64,000 nt of DNA from JBCAXA01 sp039183535 (lineage in GTDB: Bacteria > Pseudomonadota > Gammaproteobacteria > Steroidobacterales > Woeseiaceae), in assembly GCA_039183535.1 (NCBI GenBank), contig JBCDBO010000008.1, positions 17,219 through 81,218 on the forward strand, read 5' to 3'. This document shows positions 33,686 to 43,233 of this stretch, piece by piece. The notes beneath the pieces were generated by a model. It ran no database searches, had not been told where the DNA came from, and saw only the letters and a list, made by a program, of their open reading frames with translations. Positions within the stretch are counted from its first letter, which is position 1, and each line of letters starts with the position of its first letter. The position numbers and the translations under genes were made by a program.

Positions 33686-34105
33686 ATGCGGTGGGGATGG
33701 TTAGTGGTCTACGCAACGGCGCTTGGCAGCGCCGCGTTCGCGCTTACCTGGTTGCAGGTCGGCTATTTGCTGCGCGCGTTTCCGGCTGACGTCTATACCG
33801 TTTTGATCGCGGTCGGGTTCGCAGCGCTTGGCGTTTGGTTTGGGCAACGCTGGCGCGCCAGCCCCGCGGCGTCTGTGGACGCATCGGCCGAGCGAACGCC
33901 GCCCGCGAAGCTCGGGATTAGTGCGCGCGAGTTCGCCGTGCTCGAGTTGCTTGCCTCGGGGCAAACCAATAAGCAGATCGCGCGCGCCCTGGCTGTCTCG
34001 CCCAACACGGTCAAGACGCACGTCGCGCGGCTGTATACCAAACTCGATGCCCAACGTCGGACGCACGCGATTCAGCGCGCGCGCGAGCTCGGATTACTGC
34101 TGTAA
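33686..34105 (+). CDS. LuxR-type DNA-binding protein with two membrane helices
   Basis: A 139-aa protein. Helices at about 5-29 and 36-53 are followed by a LuxR/GerE helix-turn-helix (77-139) with ISAREFAVLELLASGQTNKQIA and SPNTVKTHVARLYTKL. This is a membrane-bound one-domain regulator, a type that is usually found beside a DUF4199 membrane protein, as here. The pair is probably a small signalling module in which the DUF4199 protein acts on the regulator. The signal is unknown. Confidence 0.87.
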   Translation: MRWGWLVVYATALGSAAFALTWLQVGYLLRAFPADVYTVLIAVGFAALGVWFGQRWRASPAASVDASAERTPPAKLGISAREFAVLELLASGQTNKQIARALAVSPNTVKTHVARLYTKLDAQRRTHAIQRARELGLLL

Positions 34106-34198
34106 GTCATTGATTAGGCGTTAGGTCACCCGTTTGGGTGATCGCCATTGCAGCGATCCGTGGTTATCGTGGCCGAGTTTTTCAGGGGAGGTATCACG

Positions 34199-34714
34199 AT
34201 GCGACGTATCGCCTTGTTATTCGGGCTGCCCATTGGGGCGGTGATTATCGTCACGATAATCGCGAGCTTGTTGTTATCCGACGGCGGGCCATCGCCGTAC
34301 GCCCAGGCGATTGGGTATCTGATCATGCTGGTGGCGTTCTCAATGATCTTTGTCGCGGTGCGTCAATACCGCGACCGTGAGCGCAACGGCGTGTTGGGGT
34401 TTTGGCCGGCGTTCGGCCTCGGGCTCGCCATTTCAGCCGTCGCCGGCCTGGTTTACGTGTTGGTTTGGGAGGCCTACCTTGCCGCGACCGACCATGCGTT
34501 CATCCAGCAATACGTTACCGGTCTGATCGAAGCGAAACGCGCGGAGGGCATTACCGGCGCGGCGCTAGACGCGGAAATTGCCGAACTGAACGAGATGGTC
34601 ACGCAATACGGCAATCCCTGGATCCGGCTGCCGATTACCTTTAGCGAGATTTTCCCGGTTGGCGCGATCGTCTCGTTGATCGTTGCACTGATTTTGCGCA
34701 CGCGCCAGCCGTAA
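34199..34714 (+). CDS. DUF4199-family membrane protein
   Basis: A 171-aa protein with four hydrophobic helices (IALLFGLPIGAVIIVTIIAS, IGYLIMLVAFSMIFVAV, WPAFGLGLAISAVAGLVYVL and PVGAIVSLIVALIL) and the DUF4199-type QYRDRERNG loop. ATG 34199 has a very strong Shine-Dalgarno (AGGGGAGG) and is preferred over the open frame to 34148. It is 93 bp after the LuxR-type gene, a gap that contains a small hairpin (34124-34143) without a T-run. Confidence 0.82.
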   Translation: MRRIALLFGLPIGAVIIVTIIASLLLSDGGPSPYAQAIGYLIMLVAFSMIFVAVRQYRDRERNGVLGFWPAFGLGLAISAVAGLVYVLVWEAYLAATDHAFIQQYVTGLIEAKRAEGITGAALDAEIAELNEMVTQYGNPWIRLPITFSEIFPVGAIVSLIVALILRTRQP

Positions 34715-34752
34715 CTACACTGACGGTGGGAACAGACTGACGGAGATCCGCC

Positions 34753-35523
34753 ATGAGTGCCGCTGCCGATACGCTGACCGTTAAGAATGCGGTCAGCCCT
34801 GACGAGTGGGAAACGCGCGTTAAGCTTGCCGCCGCGTATCGATTGATCGCGATGCACGGTTGGGACGACCTGGTATTTACGCATGTGTCGGCACGCGTAC
34901 CCGGTCCTGACGAGCATTTTCTTATCAATGCATATGGGCTGTTGTTCGAGGAGATGACGGCCTCGTCGCTCGTGAAGGTCGATCTTGACGGCAACGTCGT
35001 TCTCGATACGCCGCACATGATTAACCCCGCTGGATTCACGATCCACAGTGCCATCCACGCGGCGCGCGAGGACGTCCATTGCATTATTCACACGCACACA
35101 CGGGCCGGCATTGCCGTTTCGGCGCAACGAGACGGTCTGCAAGCGCTGTCGCAAACCTCGCTGTTTCCGCTCGCGACGCTCGCTTATCACGACTATGAAG
35201 GTGTTGCGCTCAACGACGATGAAAAGCCGCGTTTGGTGGCCGATCTCGGTACGAACAATGCGTTGCTGCTGAGAAACCATGGTCTTCTAACCGCCAGCAC
35301 GACCATCGAGGACTGTTTTTTGCTGATGTACCTGTTCGAGACGGCGTGCCAGATCCAGATCATGGCGCAGTCCGGCGGCGGCGAGTTGATCGCGGTCGAC
35401 CCGCGTATCCAGGCCGGCATCAAAGCACAGGCTGAGAAAGTAACCCGAGGTCTTGGTGGTGCCTTGGTATGGCCGGGCTTGGTTCGCAAGCTTGATCGTA
35501 CGAACCCCGGCTACGATCAGTAA
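34753..35523 (+). CDS. Class II aldolase / adducin family protein
   Basis: A 256-aa protein. Zinc-ligand histidines are visible in HTHTRAG (113-115 HTH) and in the later LLLRNHGLLT. GWDDLVFTHVSARVPG is the usual N-terminal segment. The family cleaves or decarboxylates sugar phosphates, but this branch (adducin-like, 250-260 aa) is largely uncharacterised. It has its own leader (Shine-Dalgarno GGAGA at 34742-34746). It converges on ilvA, with a 69-bp gap that holds nothing recognisable. Confidence 0.88.
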   Translation: MSAAADTLTVKNAVSPDEWETRVKLAAAYRLIAMHGWDDLVFTHVSARVPGPDEHFLINAYGLLFEEMTASSLVKVDLDGNVVLDTPHMINPAGFTIHSAIHAAREDVHCIIHTHTRAGIAVSAQRDGLQALSQTSLFPLATLAYHDYEGVALNDDEKPRLVADLGTNNALLLRNHGLLTASTTIEDCFLLMYLFETACQIQIMAQSGGGELIAVDPRIQAGIKAQAEKVTRGLGGALVWPGLVRKLDRTNPGYDQ

Positions 35524-35592
35524 CGCTTGCCTCTGTCGATGGGGTGCGCCTTTCGTGGGCGGTAAGTCGGCGCTCGCTCGTCGCGTTGTCGG

Positions 35593-37113
35593 TCAACGCA
35601 AAAACAGCCGGTACGCCGCGTTATCGGTCTCGTCCCACCATGGGTAACCCAGTGATGCGAAATGCCGCTCGAGCGCGGCGCGCATGTCGCCGGCGACCTC
35701 GATACCGGCCAACACACGCCCGTAGTCGCTGCCATGGTTGCGGTAATGAAAGAGGCTGATGTTGCAGTCTGCCCCGACCGCCGTGAGGAATTTGGCCAAC
35801 GCGCCCGGTCGTTCCGGAAAGCGGAATCGGTACAGGCGCTCGTTACCAGCCAACGGGCCGAGACCGCCGACCATATGGCGGATGTGCAGTTTGGCGAGCT
35901 CGTTGTCGCTGAGATCGGTCGCGTGATAACCACCGTCTTGCAATGCTGCGAGCAGCGCCTCTTTCTCGCTGCCGCCACTCGTAAGACCGACACCGACAAA
36001 GACTCGGGCGATATCGCCGTCGCGTTTGCGGTAATTGAATTCGGTGACACTGCGTCGACCGAGCGTTTGGCTAAATGCTAAAAACGCGCCCGGCCGTTCC
36101 GGCAAATCGACGGCCAACAACGCCTCGGTGTCGCGTCCCGTTGCCGAGCGCTCGACGACATGACGCAGACGGTCGAAATTCATGTTGGCGCCGCAGTTGA
36201 TCGCGATCAGGCGTTCACCTTTAAGGTTCTGGGCGGCTACCTGCTGTGAAATGGCGGCGACCGCCAACGCTCCGGCCGGTTCGACGACCGTGCGCGTGTC
36301 TTCAAACAAGTCCTGGATGGCGGCACAGGTCTCGTCGGTGTCGACCGTGACGATGTCATCGAGCAGTTGCCGGCAAAGCCGGTAGGTTTCGGCACCGACT
36401 TGACGAACGGCAACGCCGTCGGCGAAACCGCCAACGTCGTCCAGCGCAATTGGCTGACCGGCCGCGAACGCCGCTTGCATACTCGCCGCGTCGACCGGTT
36501 CGACGCCAATGAGGCGGACCGACGGTGCTTTCGCTCGAACCCAGCTCGCTATGCCGGCGGCCAAACCGCCACCGCCGATCGGAATAAAAATCGCGTCCGG
36601 CGTCGTCGCGCTTTGTTCGAGTATCTCCCGACCGATCGTTCCCTGGCCAGCGATGACATCGGGGTCGTCGAACGGGTGCACGAACAGCAAGCCATCGCGA
36701 GCGGCCAACCCGTGGGCGTGCTGCTGCGCATCGTCATACGTGTCGCCATGCAAAACGACGTGGCCGCCGAGCCGGCGCACGGCGTCACTCTTAATCGCCG
36801 GCGTCGTGAGCGGCATAACAATGGTCGCGCGAATACCGCGTTCTTTTGCCGCCAGTGCCACCCCTTGGGCATGATTACCGGCCGACGAGCAGATAACACC
36901 AGCCGCCGCCTCGGTCTCGCTGAGCTGGCAAATTTTGTTATAGGCGCCACGCAATTTGAACGAGAAGACCGGTTGGCTGTCTTCGCGTTTCAGCCAGACT
37001 TCGTTGCCGAGTCGCTCGCTGAGCCGCGCAGCATGCTCCAACTCGGTTCGCCTGGCGACGTCATAGACCCGCTCGGCGGACGCGATGCGCTCAACGTAAT
37101 CGATAGCAGGCAT
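35593..37113 (-). CDS. ilvA: Threonine ammonia-lyase, biosynthetic
   Basis: PLP enzyme turning threonine into 2-oxobutanoate, the first step to isoleucine. The 506-aa length fits E. coli IlvA (514 aa). PLP lysine K53 in SFKLRGAYNK, the glycine loop SAGNHAQGVA, GGGGLAAGI, and two C-terminal ACT-like regulatory domains (from about 330, RPGAFLAFSQTLGRRSVTEFNYRK and RPGALAKFLTAVG), which give isoleucine/valine control. It is a single gene with no leader peptide or attenuator that I can see in the 77 bp before the M16 gene. Confidence 0.96.
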   Translation of the reverse strand: MPAIDYVERIASAERVYDVARRTELEHAARLSERLGNEVWLKREDSQPVFSFKLRGAYNKICQLSETEAAAGVICSSAGNHAQGVALAAKERGIRATIVMPLTTPAIKSDAVRRLGGHVVLHGDTYDDAQQHAHGLAARDGLLFVHPFDDPDVIAGQGTIGREILEQSATTPDAIFIPIGGGGLAAGIASWVRAKAPSVRLIGVEPVDAASMQAAFAAGQPIALDDVGGFADGVAVRQVGAETYRLCRQLLDDIVTVDTDETCAAIQDLFEDTRTVVEPAGALAVAAISQQVAAQNLKGERLIAINCGANMNFDRLRHVVERSATGRDTEALLAVDLPERPGAFLAFSQTLGRRSVTEFNYRKRDGDIARVFVGVGLTSGGSEKEALLAALQDGGYHATDLSDNELAKLHIRHMVGGLGPLAGNERLYRFRFPERPGALAKFLTAVGADCNISLFHYRNHGSDYGRVLAGIEVAGDMRAALERHFASLGYPWWDETDNAAYRLFLR

Positions 37114-37190
37114 TGTCGTGCTCGGTAGTCATCGCCGAGCATTGTAGCGGTACCGTCGCCGCCCGCCAGTCAGCGAGCGGCGACGGACGC

Positions 37191-39932
37191 TTATTCGATC
37201 ACGTTGCCGTTCGGGTCTAAGACCCGAATGTCGTCATAGCCGAGTGCGCGAATATCGGCCTCGATAGCGGCCCGGTCGCCGACGACCACCCAGATCATTT
37301 GGTCCGGTTTCAACACCGACTCGGCCGCGGCGTTAACGTCGTCGAGCGTCACACTGCGCACCGATGCGGCGAAGTCCTGCCAGTAGTTATCCGGCAGACC
37401 GAAGCGCACCAGTTCGGCCAGCGAGCCGGCTACCGAGCCTGCGGTTTCCCAGCGGCCGGGCAGTGACAGCGTGGTTTGATTGCGAACACGTTCAAGTTCC
37501 GGCGCTGTCGCGGGCACATCGTTCAGCAGACCTTCGATCTCACGCTTCAACTCGCGCATCGAGTCGGCGGTTTTGTCGGACTGAACCGGTGCATAGGCGA
37601 GGTACGGCCGCTGCCCGCGGGTACTGACAAACTGTGTGTAGGCGCCGTACGCCCATTTTTTATCCTCGCGAAGGTTCATATTGACCCGCGACGTGAAGTC
37701 GCCGCCGAGAACATCGTTCATCGCCTGAATCGCGAATTCGTCGGCGTTGGCTTTTGGCGGCGCAACATGACCACCTAAGATGACCGACTGAATCGACCCC
37801 GGTCGGTCGATGATGTAGACCTGCTCCGCCGCCTGCTGAGCGACCGTCGCGATGTTCTTGACCGGCACATCGCCGGCTTGCCAGCGGCCAAAGCGGGCGT
37901 CGATCTTGTCGCGAATGGCATCGAGCGTGATGTCGCCGACGACAATTAGAGTCGCATTGTTCGGCCGGAACCATTGCGCGTGGTGATCGATCAATGTGTC
38001 ACGGGTGATTTCGGCGAGTGATTCTTGCGTGCCACTACCCGTCAGCGGTTGACCGTAGGCGTGGTCGTCGCCGTACATCAGGGTCGGCAGAATGCGCAGC
38101 GCCATAGAAACCGGCTGCGTTTTTTCGCGCTCAATGGCGGCCGAACGGAGCTTGCGCAGTCGTTCCAATTCGGTATCCGGGAACGTTGGGTTCAGCACAA
38201 CATCGGCGAAAATATCGAGCGCCGCGTCGAGTTCGCTCGACAACGTGTTTAGCGCAACGTACGACGAGTCAATATTGGCACCGGCGCCGAGTGAGGCACC
38301 GAGCTGACCGAGCTCTTCGCTGATTTCCAGCGAGTCGCGCGACTTCGTACCCTCGTCGAGCATCGCCATCGCCAGACTGGTCGTGCCGGCGGGTGCGAAT
38401 TGATCGGCCGCGTAGCCGGCATCGAACAGCAGTTGAAGCTGAACAACCGGAACAGCCGCGCGATTCGCGACGATCAGCTCCAGACCGTTGTCGAGCGTCG
38501 CCCGCTCAAAGCTGTCGAATCGACCCTCTGGAAACTCCGCTGGGTACGGCGGGCCATTCGCTCGATCGGCGCCGTCGCTGGCTGCTGTTAGTGTGTTTGG
38601 GTAAGGCCGTATCTCCAGTGCGTAGTAGCGATCGAGCGGCAGCCAGCGTTCAGCCGCTTCGCGCAGCGATTCGCGGCTCGCGTCTTCGACCCGCTGCAGC
38701 GACACTTTGTAAAAGCCAGGGTCGCCCGCATAGGTTTTGTTCTGCGCGAGCAGTTCCGCCTTACCGCTGAAGCCACCGATTTTCTCGACACCGCGCACGA
38801 CCGACGCGAGCGTTTGCGTACGAACACGCTTTAGCTCATCGCGCGTCGGCCCACGTTCGATAAACCGCGCCAGTTCCTCGTCGATGGCCGCTTCGACCTC
38901 AGCGATCGAACTGGTTTCGGCGACCGTTGCACTAATCACCATTAGACCTGCGATCTCCAAGAAAGCGGGGCTAACGCTAACACCGGTGGCGATCTGATCG
39001 TCGTAAACCAGGCGCTTATACAGCCGCGAGTTTTTGCCCGAGCCGAGCACAGCCGCGACAAGACCTAGCGTATCTGCGTCGGCATCGGCCCACGCCGGTG
39101 CGGGCCAGGCTTTGTAAATCCGCGCTTCGCGAACGCGATCCTCAAGTGTCTCGCGGGTAATGCCATCGAGCGTCGGAACGCGGTTCGTAAACCGCGCTAA
39201 AGGTGGTCCCGGCTCGATATCGCCGAAGAAGTGCGCGGCCCGTTCGAAGGCCGTTTCGGTGTCGACGTCGCCAGCGATAACCAGCACCGCATTGTTTGGG
39301 CCGTAATAGGTTTCGAACCACTCTTTAACGTCATCGAGCGATGCGGCGTTCAAATCCTCCATCGAGCCGATGGGCGACCAGCTGTACGGGTGGCCAGCGC
39401 CGAATACGCCGGCGAGTAAGTGCTGGTAAGCGAGTCCGTACGGTTGGTTCTCGCTTTGGCGCTTCTCGTTTTGAACGACGCCGCGTTGAATCGTCAGCGA
39501 TTCTTCGGTGACGGCGCCGAGCAAATGTCCCATGCGGTCCGATTCCATCCACAACGCGAGATCGAGCGCTGTGTTCGGCACCGTTTGAAAGTAATTGGTC
39601 CGGTCGAAGTAGGTCGTACCGTTTTGATCGGTCGCGCCGACCTGCGCGAACGGCTCGAAATACTCGCCTTGGAAATTTTCGCTGCCGTTGAACATTAAGT
39701 GTTCGAAAAGATGCGCAAAACCGGTGATCCCTGGACCTTCGTTTTTCGAGCCAACGTGGTACCAGATGTCGACCGCGACGATCGGTGCCTTGTGGTCTTC
39801 GTGGACGATGACCGTTAAGCCGTTATCTAAAGTCCGTTCGGTAAACGCGATATCGACCACGTCCGCCGACAGCGGTCCGGTCAGCGCGAGCAGGCTCACG
39901 AGCAGCGTGAGGCGAGTAAAGCATCGGCTCAT
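37191..39932 (-). CDS. M16 family zinc metallopeptidase, two-repeat form (913 aa)
   Basis: An insulinase/pitrilysin-type peptidase. Signal peptide 1-23; the inverted zinc motif HLFEH at 74-78 with a downstream glutamate in the NEKRQSE region; a second, inactive M16 half from about 490 (VVQLQLLFDAGYAADQF). The layout active-M16, M16C, inactive-M16, M16C equals the periplasmic clam-shell peptidases that degrade short peptides. It is a single gene; its 5' side is divergent from the prolyl aminopeptidase gene with a gap of 160 bp (39933-40092). Confidence 0.93.
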   Translation of the reverse strand: MSRCFTRLTLLVSLLALTGPLSADVVDIAFTERTLDNGLTVIVHEDHKAPIVAVDIWYHVGSKNEGPGITGFAHLFEHLMFNGSENFQGEYFEPFAQVGATDQNGTTYFDRTNYFQTVPNTALDLALWMESDRMGHLLGAVTEESLTIQRGVVQNEKRQSENQPYGLAYQHLLAGVFGAGHPYSWSPIGSMEDLNAASLDDVKEWFETYYGPNNAVLVIAGDVDTETAFERAAHFFGDIEPGPPLARFTNRVPTLDGITRETLEDRVREARIYKAWPAPAWADADADTLGLVAAVLGSGKNSRLYKRLVYDDQIATGVSVSPAFLEIAGLMVISATVAETSSIAEVEAAIDEELARFIERGPTRDELKRVRTQTLASVVRGVEKIGGFSGKAELLAQNKTYAGDPGFYKVSLQRVEDASRESLREAAERWLPLDRYYALEIRPYPNTLTAASDGADRANGPPYPAEFPEGRFDSFERATLDNGLELIVANRAAVPVVQLQLLFDAGYAADQFAPAGTTSLAMAMLDEGTKSRDSLEISEELGQLGASLGAGANIDSSYVALNTLSSELDAALDIFADVVLNPTFPDTELERLRKLRSAAIEREKTQPVSMALRILPTLMYGDDHAYGQPLTGSGTQESLAEITRDTLIDHHAQWFRPNNATLIVVGDITLDAIRDKIDARFGRWQAGDVPVKNIATVAQQAAEQVYIIDRPGSIQSVILGGHVAPPKANADEFAIQAMNDVLGGDFTSRVNMNLREDKKWAYGAYTQFVSTRGQRPYLAYAPVQSDKTADSMRELKREIEGLLNDVPATAPELERVRNQTTLSLPGRWETAGSVAGSLAELVRFGLPDNYWQDFAASVRSVTLDDVNAAAESVLKPDQMIWVVVGDRAAIEADIRALGYDDIRVLDPNGNVIE

Positions 39933-40092
39933 CGATGGGTCCTTGCACTTCTCTTAAGGAGCACCGATTGTGCGGTGCGCGTCCCGCTTGCGCCAGCGCC
40001 GTTCAAGTGGCGTGCCGATTGCGCGCGCGACGAGCTTGGCTGGACAGCCGCCAGCGGTAGCAATTCAGAGTACTCAACCGCATAATCGTTCC

Positions 40093-41055
40093 ATGGCCGA
40101 TGCCACTTCTTTGCGCTCGCTGTACCCGAGCATTGACCCCTTCATGACCGGTTGGCTCGACGTTGGCGATGGCCATACCTTGTATTACGAGCAAAGTGGC
40201 AACCCTGACGGTAAACCGGTCGTTGTCTTACATGGCGGCCCTGGTGGCGGTAGCGATCCGTCCATGCGACGGTTTTTCGATCCCAAGGCGTACCGTATTG
40301 TTGTGTTCGATCAGCGCGGAGCGGGCAAAAGCACGCCGCACGCCAGTCTCGATGCGAACACGACCTGGCACCTTGTTGCCGATATTGAGCTGCTACGCGA
40401 AGCGCTTGGTATCTCCGCGTGGCAAGTTTTTGGCGGGTCATGGGGCAGCACGCTCGCGCTCGCTTACGCCGAGACGCACCCAAGTCGTGTTACCGAGTTG
40501 GTCCTGCGCGGCATTTTTCTGTTTCGCCCGTTCGAGCTGGATTGGTTTTACGAGCCCGGTGGCGCGAGCCGAATTTATCCAGACCGCTGGGCCGGTTATC
40601 TCGCGCCGATTCCGGTCGATGAGCGCAGCGATATGCGGGCGGCGTACTACAAGCGCTTAACCGGCGACGACGAGGACGAAAAATTGGCGGCCGCGAAGGC
40701 GTGGTCGGCGTGGGAGGGCGGCACCAGCTGCCTTGTCCCAAACGATTCGTTGGTCGAGCGTTTTTCGCTCGACACACAGGCGCTCGCGTTTGCCCGGATT
40801 GAATGCCACTACTTCGTGAATGGCGGTTTTCTCGACGACAACCAGCTGCTGCGTGACATTGCCCGCGTTCGCCAAATACCGGGTGTCATCGTGCAGGGTC
40901 GCTACGATGTTGTTTGCCCGATGCAAAGCGCCTTTGATCTACACGTGTTGTGGCCGGAAGCCGATTTTCGCGTCGTCGCTCGCGCCGGACACTCAGCGTT
41001 TGAGACGGGCAATATTCACGAATTGGTCTCAGCCACCGACCGTTTTCGAGGTTAG
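40093..41055 (+). CDS. pip: Prolyl aminopeptidase
   Basis: A 320-aa alpha/beta hydrolase that removes N-terminal proline. HGGPGGG (47-53) is the oxyanion segment typical of proline iminopeptidases, DQRGAGKS at 73-80, nucleophile S116 in FGGSWGST, and the histidine in RAGHSAFE near the end. ATG 40093 gives the family length; the frame open to 39970 does not look coding. The dihydroorotase gene starts 4 bp after its stop, so they are probably co-transcribed. Confidence 0.95.
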   Translation: MADATSLRSLYPSIDPFMTGWLDVGDGHTLYYEQSGNPDGKPVVVLHGGPGGGSDPSMRRFFDPKAYRIVVFDQRGAGKSTPHASLDANTTWHLVADIELLREALGISAWQVFGGSWGSTLALAYAETHPSRVTELVLRGIFLFRPFELDWFYEPGGASRIYPDRWAGYLAPIPVDERSDMRAAYYKRLTGDDEDEKLAAAKAWSAWEGGTSCLVPNDSLVERFSLDTQALAFARIECHYFVNGGFLDDNQLLRDIARVRQIPGVIVQGRYDVVCPMQSAFDLHVLWPEADFRVVARAGHSAFETGNIHELVSATDRFRG

Positions 41056-41059
41056 CGAT

Positions 41060-42403
41060 ATGCGTACTCTGATCACCAACGCCCGCGTGGTTACCGATGG
41101 TACCGTTACCGAGGCCGACGTATTGATCGACGGCGAGCGGATCGCCGCCATCGGCGGCGAGATCTCAGCTGAGCCGCCGGTTCGCGTAGTCGATGCAAAT
41201 GGCCGGTATTTGTTGCCTGGCATGATCGATGACCAGGTGCACTTTCGCGAACCGGGCTTAACGCATAAAGGCGATTTAACCACCGAGTCGCGCGCGGCCA
41301 TCGCCGGCGGTATTACCAGCTTTATGGATATGCCGAACGTTAATCCGTTAACGACGACTCGCGAGATGCTCGCCAAAAAATACGCGTTGGCCGAGGGGCG
41401 CTGCCACGGTAACTACGCGTTTTACCTCGGCGCTACGAATGACAATCTCGACGAGCTCGCGGCATTGCAGCCTGGCGAGGCGTGCGGGATCAAGGCGTTT
41501 ATGGGCGCCTCGACCGGCGATTTGTTGGTCGACGATGTTAATGCCTTAGATGCCATGTTTCGCGAGGCACCGGTATTGGTCGTGACCCATTGCGAGGATT
41601 CGCCAACGATTTGGGCGAATGAGGCCAAAGCGCGCGAGAAATACGGCGAGGCGATCCCGCTCTCCGAGCATCCGGTGATTCGCTCCGATGAGTCGTGCTT
41701 TTTGTCATCGACGCTAGCGATCGACCTCGCCCGTAAGCACGATGCCAAGTTGCACGTGTTGCACCTGACGACCGCAAAAGAAATGAGTCACTTTACGGCG
41801 GGGCCGCACACCGACAAACGGATTACGGCCGAGGTCTGCGTGCACCACTTGTGGTTCTCGGCCGATGATTACGATGCATACGGGACGCGGATTAAGTGTA
41901 ATCCAGCGATTAAGTTCGCCAGTGACCGCGAGGCTCTGCATGCCGCGCTAGCCGCCGATAAGCTCGACATCATCGCGACCGATCACGCGCCGCACACGGC
42001 AGCCGAGAAAGCGGCCGACAGTTATTTCAAACAGCCAGCGGGTTTGCCGTTGGTACAGCATGCGCTTATAAGTCTGCTTGAGTATGTGCGTGACGGGCGT
42101 TACCCGATTGAGTTTATCGTCAAGAAGACAGCGCACGCGGTCGCCGATGTGTATGGCGTCGAGGAGCGTGGGTACATCCGCGAAGGATATTTCGCCGATC
42201 TTGTCTTAGTTGACCTCGACACCCCGACGGTCGTCACCGATGACAACGTCTTCTATAAGTGTGGTTGGACGCCGTTCGCCGGTGTGACGTTCGGTGCGTC
42301 GATTGCCGAGACATTCGTCAACGGTGTTTCGGTTTACGCCAATGGCGCGCACACCGACGTTGGCCCGATCGGCCAGCGCTTGACGATTACCGGCAGTCGC
42401 TAG
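41060..42403 (+). CDS. pyrC: Dihydroorotase
   Basis: A 447-aa amidohydrolase of pyrimidine synthesis (carbamoyl aspartate to dihydroorotate). DDQVHFREPGLTHKGD at 57-72 replaces the first histidine of the usual HxH metal motif by glutamine. I recall this QVH form from Bacteroidetes-type dihydroorotases, so it is likely a subfamily trait, not damage. Other metal-site parts are KAFMGAST, THCED, LHVLHLTTA and ATDHAPHT. ATG 41060 follows the pip stop at once. A REP cluster follows the gene. Confidence 0.9.
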   Translation: MRTLITNARVVTDGTVTEADVLIDGERIAAIGGEISAEPPVRVVDANGRYLLPGMIDDQVHFREPGLTHKGDLTTESRAAIAGGITSFMDMPNVNPLTTTREMLAKKYALAEGRCHGNYAFYLGATNDNLDELAALQPGEACGIKAFMGASTGDLLVDDVNALDAMFREAPVLVVTHCEDSPTIWANEAKAREKYGEAIPLSEHPVIRSDESCFLSSTLAIDLARKHDAKLHVLHLTTAKEMSHFTAGPHTDKRITAEVCVHHLWFSADDYDAYGTRIKCNPAIKFASDREALHAALAADKLDIIATDHAPHTAAEKAADSYFKQPAGLPLVQHALISLLEYVRDGRYPIEFIVKKTAHAVADVYGVEERGYIREGYFADLVLVDLDTPTVVTDDNVFYKCGWTPFAGVTFGASIAETFVNGVSVYANGAHTDVGPIGQRLTITGSR

Positions 42404-42416
42404 CGGCAAACGAAGG

Positions 42417-42539
42417 TGTGGGGGTGCCGTCTCGGCGCAATGAAAGCGACGTTGATCTTAGTCGCGGGTGATCGCGGCGGGGACGCCGCTCCTACATCGG
42501 GGTTCGGACGCCTGTGTGGGGGTGATGGCTCGGCGCGAT
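42417..42539. repeat. REP cluster (one full and two degenerate units)
   Basis: The full unit is at 42470-42496 (GATCGCGGCGGGGACGCCGC then TCCTACA), with one extra G in the centre. Degenerate units in the opposite orientation lie at 42417-42442 (TGTGGGGGTGCCGTCTCGGC...) and 42515-42539 (TGTGGGGGTGATGGCTCGGC...). The alternating orientation resembles a BIME. It fills most of the gap between pyrC and the outer-membrane protein gene. Confidence 0.75.
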
Positions 42540-42587
42540 ACCCGTATCGACAACGCGAGACTCGATCAATCGTGCTTTTGTTCCACC

Positions 42588-42615
42588 AAAAAAAAGCCGG
42601 CCCTGGGGCCGGCTT
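42588..42615 (-). terminator. Intrinsic terminator of the outer-membrane protein gene
   Basis: On the minus strand AAGCCGGCC pairs perfectly with GGCCGGCTT (9 bp, 4-nt loop) and the stem runs into eight T residues. It starts 22 bp after the stop of the gene at 42637-43233. pyrC, convergent, may use the same hairpin but would lack the T-run. Confidence 0.9.
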
Positions 42616-42636
42616 CAAAAGCACTAACAAGCAGTC

Positions 42637-43233
42637 TTAGTTAACGTTACGAACCCGGCGGTCGCCGAAGAAGTAACGAATACCGAACGTAATCTGATCG
42701 TTATCGCCGCCGAGATCGATCGTTGCGCCACCGGCGAACTGTGGTGTGAAGTAGTAATCACCACCCAAACGGATCAACGTATCGCTGTCATCGATGTCGA
42801 GGTAATTGAGCTCGGCGCGGCCTTCGAATTGAGCGTTGAACTTCGTACGGATTCCACCAACGATCCGAAAGCCGGTTTCGTTGTCGTCGAAGGTCCCCGC
42901 ATCAACTTCCGCGCGGGCGATCGAGATCGTTGTGAACAAATCAAACTTCGGATCGACTGGCCACACGTAACCGCCACCGGCTTCGAGCAACGATGCGTCG
43001 ACGTTGCCGTCGAAATCGAGTGTCGTGTAATTACCGACGATTAACCAGTTGCCGCTGATGTTGTACGAACCCCCGATTTGAAAGCCGTCGCCATCGACAT
43101 TGGCGTCATCGATCTCGGTATCGATAAAGCGCAACTCAAAAAAGTCATAGCTAACGTCTGTCGCCAGTGCAGCCTCAGCGCCCATTGCCAGTGCTAGCGT
43201 TAAACCCAGTCGCGAAACATTTCTCATCTGCAT
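42637..43233 (-). CDS. Small outer-membrane beta-barrel protein
   Basis: A 198-aa protein with a signal peptide (SRLGLTLALAMGAEAALA) and about eight amphipathic strands of alternating pattern (YDFFELRFIDTEI, GFQIGGSYNIS, WLIVGNYTTLDF, DLFTTISIARAEV, GFRIVGGIRTKF and so on), ending in FGIRYFFG. This resembles OmpA/OmpX-like 8-strand barrels. ATG 43233 has AAGGAGATT upstream at good spacing; 43227 is a second possible start. The 200-bp gap to the 5-oxoprolinase stop (43234-43435) carries its promoter but no gene. No ligand is known. Confidence 0.8.
   Translation of the reverse strand: MQMRNVSRLGLTLALAMGAEAALATDVSYDFFELRFIDTEIDDANVDGDGFQIGGSYNISGNWLIVGNYTTLDFDGNVDASLLEAGGGYVWPVDPKFDLFTTISIARAEVDAGTFDDNETGFRIVGGIRTKFNAQFEGRAELNYLDIDDSDTLIRLGGDYYFTPQFAGGATIDLGGDNDQITFGIRYFFGDRRVRNVN

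Noticed and set aside
34124..34143. Hairpin after the LuxR-type gene as an intrinsic terminator
   Set aside because: The stem (TCACCC/GGGTGA plus flanking pairs) has no T-run and lies before a likely co-functional DUF4199 gene; it may only be a leader hairpin.
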